DNA from: Vicinamibacteraceae bacterium
GTDB taxonomy: Bacteria; Acidobacteriota; Vicinamibacteria; Marinacidobacterales; Marinacidobacteraceae
DNA: 40,293 nt
Direction of reading: 5' to 3'
Assembly (NCBI GenBank): GCA_012271265.1
Contig: JAAXGQ010000054.1
Span: 1-40,293 of the forward strand
The notes under the pieces were generated by a model that made no database searches, had not been told where the DNA came from, and was given only the letters and a program-made list of their open reading frames with translations. Shown here piece after piece: positions 38,058 through 40,293 of this stretch. How positions within the stretch are numbered: the first letter of the stretch is position 1; the number at the start of each line of letters is the position of its first letter. The position numbers and the translations under genes are program-made.

Positions 38058-39137
38058 CTACCAGCGGCGCCTGAAGTCGGGAGTGAGACCCGCCTCGACG
38101 AGCACGATCCAGTCTTCGATCCGATCGCGGTACGTCTCGTGGAATTCGAGGCAGAGCTGGAGATAGCGGAGCACGGATTCCCGGTCGCCGGCGGCGAGCA
38201 GGTCCCGCGCGAGGGACAGGTCCGGAAGGCGGATGGCGAGCCGGAGGGTGGCCGGCGCCTCTCCGGCGGCTGACGCACCTTTCGCTGCCTCTCCCGCGGC
38301 GAGCAGATGGGCCGCCGCCCCCTGTGCGTCCCCTTCCGCCAGAGCCGCGCGGCCGAGCAGCAGGTGGGCGCTGTGGAGGCGGTCTCCCCGATTCGGGTCG
38401 TTCGGCGCCGGCTCCAGCAGCGCGTTTGCGTGGGCGCGGGCCTTCCCGGTCTCCCCGGCGGCGAGGGCGGCCCGGCTCATCTCCGCCAGCAGGTTCCGGG
38501 CGCCCCGCTCTTCCGACAGCGCATGGGCGCGTTCGAGGTGGGCGAGAACTTCGGCGGCGGCGACCTGGTCCGGTTCCGCTCCCGCGCGGGACGCCCGGCG
38601 CCAGCGCGTTCGCCCCAGCTGCCGGGCCCACCAGGGATTCGATGGCTCCAGCGCTTCTCCCCGTTCCAGGAGCGTCTCCGCAAGACGGGCATCGGGGGAG
38701 CGGAGGAACACGCAGGTGCGCCGCACGAAGACGGCATTGTCCGGTTCTTCCTCGACGAGACGCAGCCAGGCCCGCTTCACCGCGGCGTAGCCGTCGGGAT
38801 CGAACAGCGGGAGGACCTGCGCGGCTCCGCCTTCGAGGAGGTCGTCCTCCGGCCGATTGCGGATGAACCACAGGAGATGCTCGGTGTGGCCGTGCCCCGG
38901 CCGGCGCTGCCTCGCGAGGCGTGAGGTGTAGCCGAGCAGGCGGGCCCGGGCCACGACATCCTCGGGGTTCGCTGTCAGCCGTTCTTCGAGGGCTGCGGCG
39001 CCGGCCGCCGTGAGTCCTGCTCCCCGGCGCGTCTCCTCGCGGAGGTCCTGGGCGAAAACCACGCCTGCCTCGAGCGGGAACGCACCGGCGAGGAACCCGA
39101 CGAGGGCGCCCGCCGGAGAAACCCATCGGAGCATCAT
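38058..39137 (-). CDS. Secreted TPR-like protein (paralog B)
   Basis: Signal peptide; VVARARLLGY, HGHTEHLLWFIRNRPE, LERGEALEPSNPWWARQLG, SLARDLLAAGD, shared with the next gene. Confidence 0.7.
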   Translation of the reverse strand: MMLRWVSPAGALVGFLAGAFPLEAGVVFAQDLREETRRGAGLTAAGAAALEERLTANPEDVVARARLLGYTSRLARQRRPGHGHTEHLLWFIRNRPEDDLLEGGAAQVLPLFDPDGYAAVKRAWLRLVEEEPDNAVFVRRTCVFLRSPDARLAETLLERGEALEPSNPWWARQLGRTRWRRASRAGAEPDQVAAAEVLAHLERAHALSEERGARNLLAEMSRAALAAGETGKARAHANALLEPAPNDPNRGDRLHSAHLLLGRAALAEGDAQGAAAHLLAAGEAAKGASAAGEAPATLRLAIRLPDLSLARDLLAAGDRESVLRYLQLCLEFHETYRDRIEDWIVLVEAGLTPDFRRRW

Positions 39138-39163
39138 TGCCGTTTCTCGAGCGCGCCGCGGTT

Positions 39164-40207
39164 TCAGAACTTGATCTGGAGCCGGAAATCCGGGGTCCGG
39201 CCGGCGTCCATCAGCGCGATCCACTGCGCGAGCCTCCCCCGATCCATCCTCCAGAATTCGCCGCACGTCTCCAGATAGCGCCGGACCGTGGCCGAGTCTC
39301 CGGCGGCGAGCAGGTCGCGGGCCAGAGACATGTCCGGGCCGAAGGAGTTCAGCTGGGGCGAGCCCGGCGTTTCGCCGGCCGCGATGAGACGCGCTGCCGC
39401 CTCTTCCCGGTCGCCGTCGGCGAGAGCGATCCGGCCCAGCACCAGGTTCCCGTAGTGGACGCGGTTCCCGTAGTTCCAGTCCCTCGGGATCTGATCCAGT
39501 GCCTCCTCCGCGTAGCGGCGGGCCTTTTCGGTCTCCCCGGCCCTGAAGGCAGCCTGGGCAAGATTCTCAAGCAGGTAGCCGCGGTCGGACGCCGTGGAGA
39601 GCGCATAGGCGCGCTCGAAATGCTCGAGCGCCCTGCCCACCGCGGCAGGGTCGGGCGGCCCCAACGGAATACGGGCCCGCCGCCAGTCCACCTGGCCGAG
39701 CTCCCGGGCCCATTTCGGATTGGAGGGTTCGAGGGCTTCGCCCTGTTCGAGGAGACGCCGCGAATTCTCCGTGTCGCTCCCTGTGAAGAAGCTCGCCGCG
39801 CCCCAGAGGAATCCGACATTCGTCGGATCCTCCTCCGTGAGTCGCAGCCAGATTTCCTTCGCCTCCACGTACCCGTCCGGGTCCCTCATTGGCTCAATCC
39901 GGCCGTAGAGACGGAGCGCGTCCGAGGCTTCAGGGTGGTTGTTCAGGAACCAGAGGGCGTGCTCGCTGTGGCGGTGGTCGGGATCGCGCCGACCGGAGAA
40001 GTAGTAGCCGAGGAGCCGGGCGCGGGCGGCAAGGTCCTGCGGATTCCCCCCCAGCACCTGTTCCAGACTCTCCGCCTCCTCCGCGGTGATCCGCATGCCC
40101 ATCATCGCCTCCCGGCCCAGGTTCGCCTCCTTGCCGAAGCCGGCACATCCGGATAGAGCAAGCAGCGAGAGCCCGGCCAGGACGGGAACGAGCGAGCGAA
40201 ACAGCAC
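39164..40207 (-). CDS. TPR-like lipoprotein (paralog A)
   Basis: Lipobox LALSGCAG; LAARARLLGYYF, HRHSEHALWFLNNHPE, LEQGEALEPSNPKWARELG, SLARDLLAAGD. Confidence 0.72.
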   Translation of the reverse strand: MLFRSLVPVLAGLSLLALSGCAGFGKEANLGREAMMGMRITAEEAESLEQVLGGNPQDLAARARLLGYYFSGRRDPDHRHSEHALWFLNNHPEASDALRLYGRIEPMRDPDGYVEAKEIWLRLTEEDPTNVGFLWGAASFFTGSDTENSRRLLEQGEALEPSNPKWARELGQVDWRRARIPLGPPDPAAVGRALEHFERAYALSTASDRGYLLENLAQAAFRAGETEKARRYAEEALDQIPRDWNYGNRVHYGNLVLGRIALADGDREEAAARLIAAGETPGSPQLNSFGPDMSLARDLLAAGDSATVRRYLETCGEFWRMDRGRLAQWIALMDAGRTPDFRLQIKF

Positions 40208-40293
40208 GGGTATGACCTCCCTGTGCCTCCATCGTAGCGAACCTCACCGGCGATCCAGGCGCACGCTGGCCGGTGAGAGCGTCGGCCCCATGG

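Overview
This is a high-GC bacterial chromosomal window, dense with genes; an Acidobacteriota-type lineage is a guess only. I assigned families by recognising motifs in the supplied translations, with no database search. From left to right it holds:
- a tandem pair of PYROXD2/phytoene-desaturase-like FAD oxidoreductases and an NRAMP-fold transporter lacking the canonical metal-site residues;
- a DUF4143 AAA ATPase broken by an in-frame TAG after its Walker A motif;
- an MBL-fold lipoprotein with an altered metal site and an S9 peptidase;
- a 67-bp tandem array of palindromic REP-like hairpins;
- a minus-strand arginine cluster argR-argC-argD-argF'-argB, whose carbamoyltransferase resembles the N-acetyl/N-succinylornithine type;
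- DUF420 and DUF2911 genes, then boxC-boxB-thiolase (aerobic benzoyl-CoA epoxidation);
- a Lol/MacB-like trans-envelope cassette (LolA-like protein, two FtsX-type permeases, ATPase, beta-barrel);
- a decayed GH109-like fragment next to a two-gene restriction-modification-like module;
- a Tat-exported spermidine-dehydrogenase-like oxidoreductase and a second hairpin-repeat cluster with a compensatory base change;
- a compact ATL - GT2 - endonuclease V operon;
- a DUF2891 protein, a HEPN/MNT pair with a degenerate RX4HXY motif, an AAA+PD-(D/E)XK protein, and two tandem paralogous TPR-like secreted proteins.
The best candidates for something under-described are the RM-like pair with a D...SIK putative nuclease, the HEPN/MNT pair with RX4RXY, the divergent NRAMP, and the REP-like hairpin family.
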